44,111 nucleotides of DNA from Odoribacter sp. OttesenSCG-928-L07 (GTDB lineage: Bacteria > Bacteroidota > Bacteroidia > Bacteroidales > BM520): assembly GCA_030265965.1 (NCBI GenBank), contig JAJDHA010000008.1, positions 1 to 44,111 of the forward strand, read 5' to 3'. Each line of letters begins with the position of its first letter. Positions within the stretch are counted from its first letter, which is position 1. Shown here one piece after another: positions 21,601 through 24,802 of the stretch. Position numbers and translations under genes: made by a program. The notes below the pieces were generated by a model that saw only the letters and a program-made list of their open reading frames with translations, searched no databases and was not told where the DNA came from.

Positions 21601-23628
21601 AATCTTTGAATTATTATGATCCGGAATTGTAACTCCGGGGTATTTTATGCTATACCCGTCTAAAAGGGCTCTTGTCCAATTATATTGCGCAACAACAGAT
21701 TCTTCAATAAGTATAGCCGTATAAGGTACCGGCATAACAATATTTAGCTTATCAATAGCTTCTTTCCCTTTATTTCTGATTTCAAGGGTATATTTAATGG
21801 TGTCTCCCGGTAACAATTCAACATCTGGTTGATCTAAGCCGGTTTCCGGGTCATAGGTCCAACTAATTTGTTCGCCATTAACCTCAGATATAAGGTTAAG
21901 CGCTTCCGGCTCGGGAATATAAGCATCAATAGCTGCAACAAAACTATAAATAATATACGTATCTCCAGTAGAACCATACCTGAGTTTCATTGATGTCTGG
22001 TTGTTTGTAACAAAATACTTATCGTATGTAGTTCCTGTATTCTGAAGCTCAAACAGGGCAATATCAATACCGGTATTATTATATTCTATATTAGGATAAC
22101 GAGAATCTGAAGTTTGTACCATACTGTTAAAGAAATTATTGGTACCTGGTGTATAAACATTTCCGCTACGGTTAATGTATCTCCAATCATTTGCTGCCGG
22201 AGTAACAGGAGGCTCTCCACCCACTTGCCTACAAACTTGAAAATAATCTCCGCTAATAGCATAATCGCCTTCTCCCGCCATCAATCCGAGTTTTACTTTT
22301 ACATTTCCTTCCTGCACGGCATGTATCCCATCAATATTAATTGAATAATCATAATTCCCTCCTTGGGTATAAGCATATCCGTCAAATACAACAATATCTC
22401 TCCATGGCATAACCGAGTTTTCATATACCACAACCATGCCCCAGCTACCATAATATCCGGTACCGTCAGCAGCACCTTCTGTTAAAGCCATATCGGCTAC
22501 AGTGTAAACACCCGTACCCCTATTGGCATTACGAACAAAATCTGTAACATCTACATAAGCTGCATACATATTTGCACTACCTGTAGCTGTAGCGCCGGGA
22601 TAAAGTATATCATCTTCATTAGCTGTAAAGGTGCGATAGGCTGCATCACTTTCGTGTTTAATTTTAATTTCTCGTTTATTGTATGTTTTTGATACAGAAA
22701 CAGCATTACCTACTTTTACTCGGGCAGATGCCACAGCTCTTTGTCCATCTTGACCCGTTGTTGTACCCATAACTCTGGTTAATTGATCAACGGTAACAAT
22801 AACACCAGTGCCTCCCGCATCTCTAATTTGTATTGGTCTGAAAGTTACGGTTCTATTGCCATCCGCTTCAACCACACTATAAGTTGGAACGTATGTATTA
22901 ATATTGTCCGTACTGGTACCATATCTTACATACGGTCCTGTTGTATTACTAGCATTTCGATCTGTGTGTGTTGCCTCAACATCTTTAAATTCAATATAGG
23001 TAGTTCCTGAACTTGTTTGAAATGCGTATCTAATAATTTGACCATTACTTTCTCTTGTAACTGTCATTGTATTATTTCCTCCTGAGCTTGGTATTGTATT
23101 ACCATTCTTAATAACTTCTCCGTCACCGTTTCCATTTGTTATTGTACCTTGGATACGTTTAGTAACTTGTGGTATTGGGTTAGAGCTTGTAGCAGTTGTA
23201 GTATTCTGTGCCCTACCCGACCAATATAAGCCTGCGTAAACAATATTGGTACATTCATCGGTAGCACCATTTTCTCCGGAAAACGACAATGTTGCCGAAG
23301 ATGAGTTTAGCGTGGTGGGATCCCCATCAACATCAACATATATCATTGTGTTTTGGTTACCACTTGGCATACTGGTATTCGAACCTCCATTGTAGGTTGA
23401 AATAGAAAAACTATTCAATGTCATACTGGTATTACCAATCAGTGAAAAATCTCCACGTACATTGTATATGGTTCTTTCTTGAGCAGAACCTTGTGTTGAT
23501 TTTCGCGGCTCAAAGTCCTTACGAACCTGAGCATTTACCAAATTCGGTGCAATTACAAAAAAGATTGCAACAATGAGTGCAAAAATTGCAACTCTTTTTT
23601 CCTTAAATAATTCGTAAAAATGTATCAT
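1..23628 (-). CDS. Giant SprB/CHU_C-repeat cell-surface adhesin-like protein (C-terminus outside window)
   Basis: Open frame from ATG at 23628 to base 1 without a visible stop: at least 7876 codons. The frame at the left edge (reading HGATYYGANTNG) is the same as at the start, and I followed recognisable repeat modules all the way, so no frameshift is apparent. It opens with a positively charged, hydrophobic signal peptide (about residues 1-34, ending near NLVNAQ). Order after that: N-terminal domain with NIVYAGLYWSGR, DUF11-like segment, Ig-like domains, then two copies of a composite block (scaffold, SprB repeats, three Big_9 cadherin-like repeats, CHU_C Ig-like repeats). SprB-repeat proteins are exported by the T9SS and move or adhere at the cell surface (SprB of Flavobacterium johnsoniae, about 6500 residues). 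Here adhesion is inferred; gliding is not shown. It is the second gene of an operon with the small secreted protein 12 bp upstream. The expected C-terminal sorting domain cannot be seen. Confidence 0.93.
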   Translation of the reverse strand, partial: MIHFYELFKEKRVAIFALIVAIFFVIAPNLVNAQVRKDFEPRKSTQGSAQERTIYNVRGDFSLIGNTSMTLNSFSISTYNGGSNTSMPSGNQNTMIYVDVDGDPTTLNSSSATLSFSGENGATDECTNIVYAGLYWSGRAQNTTTATSSNPIPQVTKRIQGTITNGNGDGEVIKNGNTIPSSGGNNTMTVTRESNGQIIRYAFQTSSGTTYIEFKDVEATHTDRNASNTTGPYVRYGTSTDNINTYVPTYSVVEADGNRTVTFRPIQIRDAGGTGVIVTVDQLTRVMGTTTGQDGQRAVASARVKVGNAVSVSKTYNKREIKIKHESDAAYRTFTANEDDILYPGATATGSANMYAAYVDVTDFVRNANRGTGVYTVADMALTEGAADGTGYYGSWGMVVVYENSVMPWRDIVVFDGYAYTQGGNYDYSINIDGIHAVQEGNVKVKLGLMAGEGDYAISGDYFQVCRQVGGEPPVTPAANDWRYINRSGNVYTPGTNNFFNSMVQTSDSRYPNIEYNNTGIDIALFELQNTGTTYDKYFVTNNQTSMKLRYGSTGDTYIIYSFVAAIDAYIPEPEALNLISEVNGEQISWTYDPETGLDQPDVELLPGDTIKYTLEIRNKGKEAIDKLNIVMPVPYTAILIEESVVAQYNWTRALLDGYSIKYPGVTIPDHNNSKIVFNSQIGSGGQVEWYVGDYVYQSPHHVELSCPGDDLTDPDCIQIEVYDLLARLTFEVVVTDDCYILAGAQECVPAVTIFGESSGWGHETGVSFAKWPFVYGFKRYPCEEEPITVPPVLRINAPEECNEENLFEIRTISLCGETPTSTEYSTVSSYFMAGVRFFSHIDEETGKAPEGCTVYDPGRPLASQGCVEFTSTSDFPAPNSFYPDEPSNRRPYYAIPTDPNNICYWTFYLVDLPIPEISIDANQLTICQGESVDLQALVTLYEASEEADPVEYPDGYTYTVRLYEFINEQWTQISPPVVTPDVTTTYRVQAQIDRSMCFTDMNDIVITVLPKANVEDPFTEDICTGSSFSIDPQDILGEDVIPEGTTFSWAAPDSVGVTGLAAGDGATVISGTLTSNRITPVSIVYTVTPTTVTGTEDPCEGDPFNVVITVYPILPAPSTNNLSVCLNGTINLINAVADGTYNFYISETDPTPIDSEFTNVTSDMAGTYWVALVSDETGLLCDSERASFTLTVSPLPTINITTTISEVQCSGGIVTLTATSDIGTTINWYDSPDGTTSIGSGTPVNIILPTVTTQTTFTYYVEAMVGTDGCVSATRASIDITVNPYATVDLITSVSGTTRICEDGELDFGQGGTRQGGTTTLTAAASGVTTPIYKWYTSQTAEEPIHTGAVYTPTGLTETITYYISVSGTNYCENPVNERREITVTVQKMPVLNILVDNDSKCYTESFALSAEIENLETISGGWFGWYLTDEDDPNGYEVDPIGAFSPMQVNATVNSIDEIYANYKRANATENNISIHLRVNTVICGYIIDNLPLEILPYPTSAELTWVSQPEGYQEVCDPVFYEVKIESTGEGNIQDMEVTFEDTNNTLITVSDAYYFILDTNGEIVGEGIQMEESYRDDPDVSSTTSWKFPDIESNEFILEPDQSVMVRIEVMGDCGFYSGDYYTVVLDAIGTCDVLKINERLISKPFLTETALGANITYVIENELDPLINTNETGNSGTWTATYTIAATSVSLDKEVGTYDISVKDAKGETFDFGLVSIEEITGCCNHSVIINTSDATCSNHDGSITILVNGGSDSYLYSFTENGVYAALPSDGVIRNLAAGTYFIYVRDNTCTLSEVATISTSGSNLELNIDVTNATNYEINDGAITVGITGGTPDYRFSLDGAQSWLPILDGAVISNLTPGTHFINIIDANDCIVGSGKIVIGVTDILSVQATSTPSGTDAPTGSINLDVISGTGPYTYYIDGLVASNANINLAIGLHTWKVTDAGGCSSEGKIFVGIDILGNYGEVGEDIEQYYILANITDASCSTGLNEGNITISVTGGDAPFEYSLDGGDNYDIFFDDEYVTSGIEYMVFLLPPNYEQGEFRLNGVEYEVSDDEIIVDSQGSEYSILIPTELRVGDSFGWELDFDVTNVSCGVYGSYNQVFYEIVASCEGVPCEINEPLGSVYVQFEVEGYIIDLDYEYLTDNDELSPTYGQLQSYANPIADTTWTGYFDFTNLTDFIAEGEFTIEYYIDENNNDTLDSEDGEAIYTHLYTTEELDENDGFRITLPDEASLRIEKGKQFLMRIFNNELLCEEYVMPIPTLYGPNKVCRSYIEEVKDENGNITETIIHGNPVTYYSVPDKSGYLYTSKSIDGVTGATPKYLVDEGDEIPEEIILVFPEVGPVEFTWTYTATSSFGERTLVPVSIRIEVVETPLLDFVSGDSERLCLGNIIELSEFIKDANEVEGTVFSFYKPVLNEETQQYDYTLVGTTKDGPVYDNPEVTTTYLVTGQVGEEGCEAFNSLEFTVIVDEMPEIWSIGVLEYPDCGEDNGSIWLGVFARNENEANSYEYSINNANGPFTPFTLDDNGVLEITGLTPGHYTIYVHNKVALACDPSQSLSISLVPINTDLTAEAIIINNIESCGDEDGQIQLIANGGKAPYYYKVEGRLNSEYNVLPDNGILPINFAQGRYYIWVKDSDECEYPLEEVLISAENDLQLTITKETHVDCEELGAMATITIDNYHVTNEPYRYRLNSQGWKEFIRGQESITILSYVGLNTIIVIDNNNCGVSKTFEIEHEKPSFAYVSVEKIDATCENESGGQIIMKLEFLDDNLNTLYYTFGDGEYKEIERQAGTNFVTVTIPNLPVGTYELEVSDDNGCYINYPGITIGLEKGTNINIGSISVVTQPNCTDETGSIHITVYGGEGRYGYNLDGGTDYEPLSADGIIGDLAAGVYTVYVQDLDNLTCSPAESEPIRLTPKNTNLSVTVLEINPTVYCGDATGSLRVLVDGGIAPYIYELDGVETTVGTDGMITELANGEHELKVTDAEGCFVYASGIVISSTYGFSASIANVSPATCVSDGQVRLTIAVPPSTDPNPYYSYRVSGYDYVTFAGMETLIDLPAGNYSITVFDANGCMRTGSFVIPFRDGNIAISNIIKTDAKCDGTAGGTITFSVTGSSSSFSYRIDEGDYIDITASPVTIDNLAEGTYTLHVLGNDGCEATHTNIKIGMSNEPNINVTSISIAAQPLCGTTTGAVRITAVGASTYEYQINGQGAFLPLADNGVISDLAAGTYYFIVREAGNLACPPVKTDYITIEDNTDLAISLETGPATTCGIGDGQIHLSVGGGTSPYRYTLKGIIDSRFDVVTPALVPAHGNLGITYTPGDYVVNVTDANGCTASALATVEAEIGIELTLTTTQYAYCDGRPGTFRINVSGGTEQYSYILNYGNAIPLIGTVLTVEAPAGYHFVEVIDANNCYASDYVYVNTQSEEGVDLISTIDAPCDGTSGGSAIFRVGTTSSPRPTSYTIAGVNYTAAATGDFIVTGLAQGTYSITFYYESGCNFTINDIQIGRDPSSDLKIESIYVVEQPACLSEIRGAIRLIVSGGSGSYEWAYSTSLSNKYELGDGIIDGLSLGVYTIYVWDALNPNCTPVVSNPIELSPRGNDFMLFVTGSTVSGCDVEEGSISANVVGYKGNLTYSIDDATANPFPEDGNLGLYKSGTYLVTVFDDELNCAVSAQATVNVNPTSIGLSLSQVQPAYCMYNGIMNITISPSAGDNSVWRYQLDGKDWRAFVTNSVIEDVTAGWHKVIVSNNNGCITDAEIYIDNTADIILSSVTTKDASCDGTTGGSIQLNIAGGTAPYSIIGKDLINKTGVEAGDVNITDLPVGVYSLSVIDAMGCIATYEKITINRAIEMINANNDFNVIYKNTQATGNIFDNDFDYNNNLLTLVRFETPTKGGSINIDEFGNYTYLPVEDFIGIDTIAYTVINTCGLESQALLIITVLDDIIIEDPLPPVAITDFYSTYVNQEIEIMDVRVNDTERNGGTLSDPYIISQPSNGTLTDNGDGTFSYEPNFNFVGTDVFYYKVCSNEYEDLCDSTWVTIVVTSNEDIIYAFPDWYTVPQNEVLIANSVLGNDLYNGFTPVVTLLSQPSNGAISLNADGTFEYLPDVTFYGTDAFMYKLCATDTDVACDTAWVYIYVNQIPCPVVAPPSVQSPQIFCPPATVADLVASGQNIKWYLAPTGGEALASDYPLEDGGTYYASQSVGICESDQRSYVLVFLREQELDPPAILAHTFCVGETLGLYTQLYSNIVWYESASATEPITDHNILLTDGATYYAARVAGACESALRTEVEFTEASEFISHPIANQSFCDAASISDIKLTVPGNVTWYPTETSTLVLTPDTRLVTGTYWAAYGTGDCQLTERIPVVITIDEYDAPLIEDVQDVCPLSTIANIVVEGAGITWYAEFTLETELSVNTPIVDGETYYAVQSNGYCKGEITAVTVNELIVNPPSVKTPQEFCEEATVADLYALGVNLKWYNAAGELLSPTTALYHDSIYFVTQNNGLCESEASYVKVIIVEELELDAPIILPLFQRFCSVEGMTVADLWTNGLNVVWYSSETGGDPLDSTTPLAAGSVYYAASVAGECESALRTEIGVLQATPQTPPAIEDQQFCDGALVGNLVTPNDHIVWYSSLEGGEPLSPSTVLVQGYYYAAQRAYDGCESSTRRSVYITIDEPEVVITPATQIFCVSAKIADLEVAGAGVKWFATVDATTALVLDFELTNGSTYYSAQTNGDCEGERTAVTVTIYDLAALTADSPQSFCPESTIANIVISDIGTGNDINWYDAAGNVLTETDVLVHEATYYVSQSNDYCESEQTPILIDILPTATPVQIVTTDATICTGSSTTLTAGIATGVEVPVTYLWYDADDNPLTSRGDYGEIFDTPVLTDTTSYFVAITAVNFCENLPEERKEVVVNVNEMPTMELTSSHSSVCPGGTFGLSPIIENITQVQRYQWQYKNASGVFVDGNGHFFPYSSGGSAAEPVSINALTVTYRPQSAHVTNNTVTVRLIINTGVCGEIYKDIELGYGALPVDDALIFVSQPESPITPCEEQVYELRAYALEEGNLSNISLALDDRIATGINAVRAEFEYYDNISNTTIGPIVMDRDSVFQYFTFTMPEDFHFPTEDDDFLLSAGDSIDFKVYVNATCGFFSDGAFDFILNASDACGEAGNAVSPKTITANPFILDFHESSPATYSLISYLNVTKAVDWTSENHDPNNNLNPTNNDNRIYYADNEMNSPIITWTATYKFEYDYPDYDHDSIYFLIPPGMEYIEGSFECTTHPGLYVGLEPTISLNNDAGLEYMVGFPETGIDIGEEVTFTFQFSVEEAACDSYDFYMEIIHSGELECDEIICKFYRTEVPSYFGMKVQWYEMEFLGASDKSYGVMLDDEWTGQYEVKNISAFYTGDDLFIDFYIDLNNNGILDIDEKIESNRVAQQHFTTVGNIAGATFELDPEISVPAQEGYQLLAVHYGGSCYDMVVPISTLFGADTLCVGDIEVFTVPAGMDMYTYSMSIVSGSSTAPTRLPLEGNSSVTENDSQARFRFDNSGKYNLTAFYVLNGTDIMRVSREIVVNPRPVLVYQPIAQDGEITVCAGDGVDLLQYITYQSHIDYTTFTFYEVDGEDLNLVGSGYVGEIVTVIPTENTLYRAFAAIDDTGCEALLPLDLQVNVLPSIEINALNIVSQPSCSDNTGSIFVSVVGGSGSYSWSFNENGPFTNTLAANGIIEDLAAGSYTVYVVDNSGDYCGPAYAGPISLNPYNSDIVVTAATTPSSSCYDETSSSSISDGTIILSIGGGVAPYEYMLVGIDADFSALPANYTIGSLDADTYSVLVKDYDGCVASTTAVVGANAGMSVAYTVKQEATCDEDGMVHITVTGGNGVYSYQLNNGPKISMVGDTTDIIVGIGTHNITVFDSGYCTDELTITIDAPGEKFAEVVDFTNALCDGTASGSVTITFDDLDRPVQYYIGSNTPSDVPATGDLTIEGLSEGTYSVSFIFADDCVLTLNNIVIGRDPNAVIEVRSVYVNTFPTCDDADASGSIVVEVIGGSGSYEYNFDNGDTKYPLAPNGLIEDLTIGAYIMHIWDTNTSNCAPAINTSFTLRSESSDLKAIASATPATDCSADNGEIFLQVTGGVGVVEYTINGTDYFPIPAHPYSIGNGFATDTYTITVVDEIGCYDVVDITVETAGSDLNFDIDITNATCASLGQAIITIDPPAITGTWRYTINGGPLLPFLNNEAQASLAAGNHTIEIENTYGCIYSEEFTIGSTSGMSVTAAPALATCEGIGEIVLDITGGTAPYFAHFAAGDNFGFIIQSPGKFTAPNLPVGRYYIMVTDADGCIFSISNVEIITETNYLIAVNDYNITYVNKPVSANVLDNDIDFLLSNAVLTVIENTTPNNGSITIAANGYYTYTPNAGFVGCDTVMYTVQHDCGYIQHAYLYLRVIYEYISPRPPVAVPDLYTTDVNVSIDDMSVMDNDTDIDGGVISISSVLVQPVHGTLTDNGDGTFDYTPGTDFVGTDYFSYKICNEIGLCDSTWVTIIVSPLEDEPEQIIAFPDFYSMTQDGELEITVINNGVLPNDIYPNSAPLITILTQPTNGYITNINNNGTFTYVPNSGFYGNDLFQYQLCVYDGTYTCSTAWVSILVLANDCPNIMPPVVTTPQEFCSPATVADLIAEGLNIKWYENETAIEDEEALELTETLVDGKIYYASQTDEAGCESERRSPVKVSVVQSLTLLTPEIDSPQSFCAEATISDIITTYPNLVWYDAATNGNVLAPETELADGVTYYAGFIAGDCESAYRAPVRINIVGEVTIVPVIADQSFCLGAMISDIVVGDYGNIVWFLDPDNSYPLSPDTKLTQRTYYAGYSVGDCEITHRVPVAITLLENEAPIAEQTQYFCYGSTLADLEITGAGVKWYDAATNGNELPLSTMLEDGNIYYAVQSNGSCEGEVLAVTTEEIIVLPPIVTSPQNFCEPAYVSDLKPNGQDIIWYSVDTGGTPLDSDTELVDGNTYWAAKTNGVCESVFRSPVVAIVKDFIELQAPVIESPQQVCNFINPILNSTLADIITDGSNLAWYSSVDDDTPLPINTTLINGNTYYAALVAGDCESTERTPVVINVVDEITLIPIIEDQSFCEGATLADIAVPNNDIIWYYFEGNSTMIEDWNTPLENRTYWASQLVGYCESSVRVPVQITVGIPSAPIADPEQFFCEDVNPTVGNIKVTGSGIKWFDAPENGDEVGLDTPLTHGVTYYAAQTNDECIGETTPVTVWLYYNVNPPVVSSPQEFCVVTIPTTLTLAAVQVQGINVRWYDAEVGGNELPLTTVLTNEMVYWASQSLGHCESERRTAVKVILTEEMIVPAPVITSPQQFCAGGTVADLLTNGYGEINWYFNETHTIPLDPHTPLVPGATYYAGLVLGDCESTTRTPVTVTLVPEITIIPAIADQSFCEGAILASVIVPNSSIVWYLSPTGGDPLSELTVLETRTYYAAQAVGECENTTRVAVNITITTPSAPIIPDEQMFCAGATIGDLEVIGHGVHWYATIDDDAPLALTIPLEHNTTYYAANSASDICEGARAAVLVKIYDNVPPPTVESPVELCEVAGNLTLANISVQGVNIKWYASETSTEPLPLSTPLVNGTTYWVSQSIGNCESGRSYVYVKIDPEMEIPAPVIDPIELCETLMGTVRIMDLPVNGQTVVWYLDAAGSFVMPPATHLTSNITLFASQVIGECQSTTLTTVPITFSSEIITIPVIEDQVFCEGAMISSIVVNDDVNWYATLDGTEVLAPEHILETATYYAAITVGDDCESTQRVAVEIVIDPTDYDYLVATQSFCYEATVKEITVMGYGITWYLEPELETALDINDELTHGATYYGANTNGTCALIGYAV
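3690..4570 (-). repeat. Block II triplet of Big_9 / cadherin-like repeats
   Basis: Three repeats in the same place as in block I: LDNDIDF ... GYYTYTPNAGFVGCDTVMYT; MDNDTDIDGG ... GTFDYTPGTDFVGTDYFSYK; LPNDIYPN ... GTFTYVPNSGFYGNDLFQYQ. Each repeat resembles its positional partner in block I (for example DSTWVTIIV after the second repeat in both), which supports duplication of the whole triplet. Confidence 0.8.
4570..6630 (-). repeat. Block II SprB array: 8 modules in two tetrads
   Basis: Eight SprB-type repeats in A-B-C-D order twice. The class A modules (IVSQPSCSDNTGSIFVSVVG and FPTCDDADASGSIVVEVIGG) have their Cys codons near 6574 and 5549, about 1.02 kb apart, which matches the block I tetrad period. 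The first class D module is NALCDGTASGSVTITF; the last is a more diverged one (LATCEGIGEIVLDITGG). Confidence 0.8.
6630..9155 (-). other. Composite block II: Ig-like domains and uninterrupted scaffold
   Basis: About residues 4825-5666. It parallels block I in order: Ig-like domain ending NFCENLPEERKE, MPTMEL, FVSQPE scaffold, LIPPGMEYIEGSFEC, DLNNNGILDIDE, VCAGDGVDLLQYITY. In contrast to block I the scaffold is continuous from WTATYKFEYDYPDYD into IYFLIPPGMEY, without SprB modules. Confidence 0.7.
9155..11190 (-). repeat. Block I CHU_C Ig-like array: 9 modules
   Basis: Nine modules of about 75 residues with the CHU_C-associated Ig-like pattern: P-x-SPQ-x-FC, DL/NI, WY, L-DG-TYYA-Q, G-CES, R-V-V. 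Two full tetrads (a-b-c-d) are followed by one extra module (SPQSFCPESTIANIV). Each module keeps two Cys (FC and CE), probably a disulfide. The array ends at the Ig-like domain that opens block II. Confidence 0.8.
11190..12070 (-). repeat. Block I triplet of Big_9 / cadherin-like repeats
   Basis: Three repeats of about 95 residues with the Big_9/tandem-95 signature: FDNDFD ... GNYTYLPVEDFIGIDTIAYT; VNDTERNGG ... GTFSYEPNFNFVGTDVFYYK; LGNDLYNG ... GTFEYLPDVTFYGTDAFMYK. Such domains usually form Ca-stabilised beta sandwiches in adhesins. The triplet bridges the SprB and CHU_C arrays in both composite blocks. Confidence 0.8.
12070..16205 (-). repeat. Block I SprB array: 16 modules in four A-B-C-D tetrads
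   Basis: Sixteen SprB-type repeats of about 85 residues (about 255 bp). They fall into four classes recurring in fixed order. Class A carries Q-P-C and a long G-F-P-L-NG-I-DL-AG-Y-IYV tail; its Cys codons lie near 16156, 15071, 14057 and 13034, giving a period of about 1.01-1.09 kb. Class D starts D-A-C-D-G-T-GG (DAKCDGTAGG, DAPCDGTSGG, DASCDGTTGG). Classes B and C lie between. The array runs straight into the Big_9 triplet. Confidence 0.8.
16205..17560 (-). other. Block I: second half of the scaffold domain
   Basis: About residues 2023-2475. IEYMVFLLPPNYEQGEFRLN and VGDSFGWELDFDVTNVSCG line up with IYFLIPPGMEYIEGSFEC and IGEEVTFTFQFSVEEAACD of block II. Then come YYIDENNNDTLDSEDGEAIY (block II: FYIDLNNNGILDIDEKIESN) and an Ig-like segment (SERLCLGNIIELS ... 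TTYLVTGQVGEEGCEAFNSL). The N-N-D-D stretches may bind calcium; that is inference. Confidence 0.65.
17560..18455 (-). repeat. Block I inserted SprB tetrad (4 modules)
   Basis: Four SprB-type modules lie between the two halves of the scaffold: SDATCSNHDGSITILVNGG, VTNATNYEINDGAITVGITG, STPSGTDAPTGSINLDVISG and ITDASCSTGLNEGNITISVT. They carry the SprB hallmarks (GSI-V-GG-Y-Y, then AGTY and V-D-C). The last module runs directly into scaffold sequence at FDDEYVTSGIEYM. Block II has no SprB modules at the matching place. Confidence 0.7.
18460..19790 (-). other. Composite block I: Ig-like domain and first half of the 'VSQPE' scaffold
   Basis: About residues 1280-1725. It starts with an Ig-like domain (TRICEDG ... 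YYISVSGTNYCENPVNERRE), continues through MPVLNI and RVNTVICGYIIDNLPLEILP, and enters a scaffold beginning TWVSQPE with CDPVFYEVKIES. The same succession occurs in block II (NFCENLPEERKE, MPTMEL, IINTGVCGEIYKDIELGYG, FVSQPE, CEEQVYELRAYA). The scaffold breaks off after GTWTATYTIA, where SprB repeats intervene. Confidence 0.65.
19790..21860 (-). other. DUF11-like segment and first Ig-like domains of the giant protein
   Basis: About residues 590-1280. It contains a DUF11-like stretch (LLPGDTIKYTLEIRNKGKEA), a Cys-rich segment (CEEEP, ECNEENLF), and several Ig-like modules recognisable by ICQGESVDLQ, VCLNGTINL and a Tyr-rich strand before ITV. These modules are single and diverged, unlike the ordered arrays further on. 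Boundaries are approximate. Confidence 0.6.
21860..23628 (-). other. Signal peptide and N-terminal globular domain of the giant protein
   Basis: Residues 1-34 are a signal peptide (MIHFYELFKEKRVAIFALIV then a hydrophobic run). Residues about 35-590 form a non-repetitive domain containing NIVYAGLYWSGR, an ADVT-like YAAYVDVTDFV, and GSWGMVVVYEN followed by VVFDGYAY. This set of motifs is typical of the N-terminal domain that precedes DUF11 or Ig-like repeats in large Bacteroidota surface proteins. It is the only long part of the visible protein without internal repetition. Confidence 0.75.
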
Positions 23629-23640
23629 AATTGTTTATTT

Positions 23641-24237
23641 TTATTGTAGTATTGATAATTGATATAAAACTGTTACAGGTTTATTTCCTGCTTTTATCAT
23701 ATTTTGCGTTCTTGTGAGTAAACAGGAATCACTCATATTACCACAAGCATCGTAAGTAAAACTTATAACAATATATTCTAAATTGTCAAAGTTTTCAAGT
23801 TGAGAAATATCCAAATCGGAATAAGCGGCTCCATCAACATAAATACGAAGCACTTTGACTTCTTTAAAAGATTCGTTCCCGCTATACAAACTATTAATTG
23901 CGTTATTATGACAATATGCAACAACAGGAGTTTCATGAGAATTTTGCCCCACTCCTTCGGTATTAATCGTAATGTACGGATTCATTCCGAACAATAATTG
24001 GTTTAGTTGTTCATTGTTATTAACAACTTGTTCCACCGGCAAAAAAGTTATTTCGCCTGTTGGCACAGGAGTGTTAAATAATATACTCCGAGAGTTAGTA
24101 GTTTCATTGATAATGCTTGCCGGAGTAATTTCATTGGCAGCATTTAAGTTGGTAAAACCAAATATCAAAACTGATATTAGCACCATACCCACAGATGAAA
24201 TGCGGGTTTTTGATTTTTGTGTCTCTTGCTTTCTCAT
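23641..24237 (-). CDS. Small secreted protein of unknown function, co-operonic with the giant surface protein
   Basis: 198 residues. A charged N-terminus (MRKQETQKSKTR) precedes a hydrophobic segment, VGMVLISVLIFGFTNLNAAN, that reads as a signal peptide with cleavage near residue 34. The mature part has one Cys pair region (YDACGNMSDSC) and no motif I recognise. Its stop is 12 bp before the start of the giant ORF, on the same strand, so the two are almost certainly co-transcribed. By analogy with other SprB-type operons it could help secretion or surface anchoring of the giant protein, but no sequence feature proves this. The + strand ORFs overlapping it are shadows. Confidence 0.8.
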   Translation of the reverse strand: MRKQETQKSKTRISSVGMVLISVLIFGFTNLNAANEITPASIINETTNSRSILFNTPVPTGEITFLPVEQVVNNNEQLNQLLFGMNPYITINTEGVGQNSHETPVVAYCHNNAINSLYSGNESFKEVKVLRIYVDGAAYSDLDISQLENFDNLEYIVISFTYDACGNMSDSCLLTRTQNMIKAGNKPVTVLYQLSILQ

Positions 24238-24489
24238 TTTTTTATTATTTTTTATTTATTTTATTATACTTAGAATTTACAATCTCATATACGCAAAATA
24301 TTGATGTCATTAAAAACATCATCGACATAATTTTAAAATACGTGGTAAATAAAATTAAGAAATTGTAAACTATTGAAATCTAATTAGAAATCTTTTAATT
24401 TTTGCAAGCAATTAATTTAGTTAAATTGCCTACTCCAATATTTCAATAAGTTTAATATTAATTAACTTATCTCCCTTAAAAACATAATG

Positions 24490-24497
24490 CAAAGATA
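24490..24497 (-). promoter_or_regulatory. Candidate -7 box for the small protein / giant protein operon
   Basis: On the minus strand this reads TATCTTTG, a perfect match to the Bacteroidota TAnnTTTG -7 element. No clear TTG lies 19-21 bp further upstream. It would give a 5' leader of about 245 nt before the start at 24237. I found no closer perfect match. Confidence 0.4.
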
Positions 24498-24787
24498 ATC
24501 TTTTTTATAAATTATTGTATTTTTTTTGTGAATTTTCGCACTTTTTTCAAAATATTTTGTAAATGATTGAAAATTAAAATCATATTGTTTAACATTTTTT
24601 AGTTTTAAGCTCTTTTTATGTTATATTTAGGCGATATTTTGCTGTCAAATTGGAATATTATGTGGTTTTTTTAGCTCTAAATGGCTCCAAACGGTGCTTG
24701 GGTGGTATTTTAAACGGAAAATGACAGGCAGATTTTGTTGAAGCACGCAGATGACACAGATTTTACAGATGAGCACGGATTTTATAT

Positions 24788-24802
24788 AGGGCTGAAAGCC
24801 TG
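24788..24802 (+). repeat. Left REP-like inverted repeat
   Basis: AGGGCTGAAAGCCTG, with a GGCT/AGCC stem and GAA loop. Exact reverse complement of the copy at 25278-25292. Confidence 0.8.

Noticed and set aside
16439-23010. ORFs at 16439, 20399, 20874, 22114 and 22783
   Set aside because: Also shadows of the giant gene; the minus-frame translation there gives continuous Ig-like, scaffold or N-terminal domain sequence.
23972-24304. ORF of 110 codons on the + strand
   Set aside because: Antisense to the signal-peptide end of the small secreted protein and running into AT-rich spacer; no domain.
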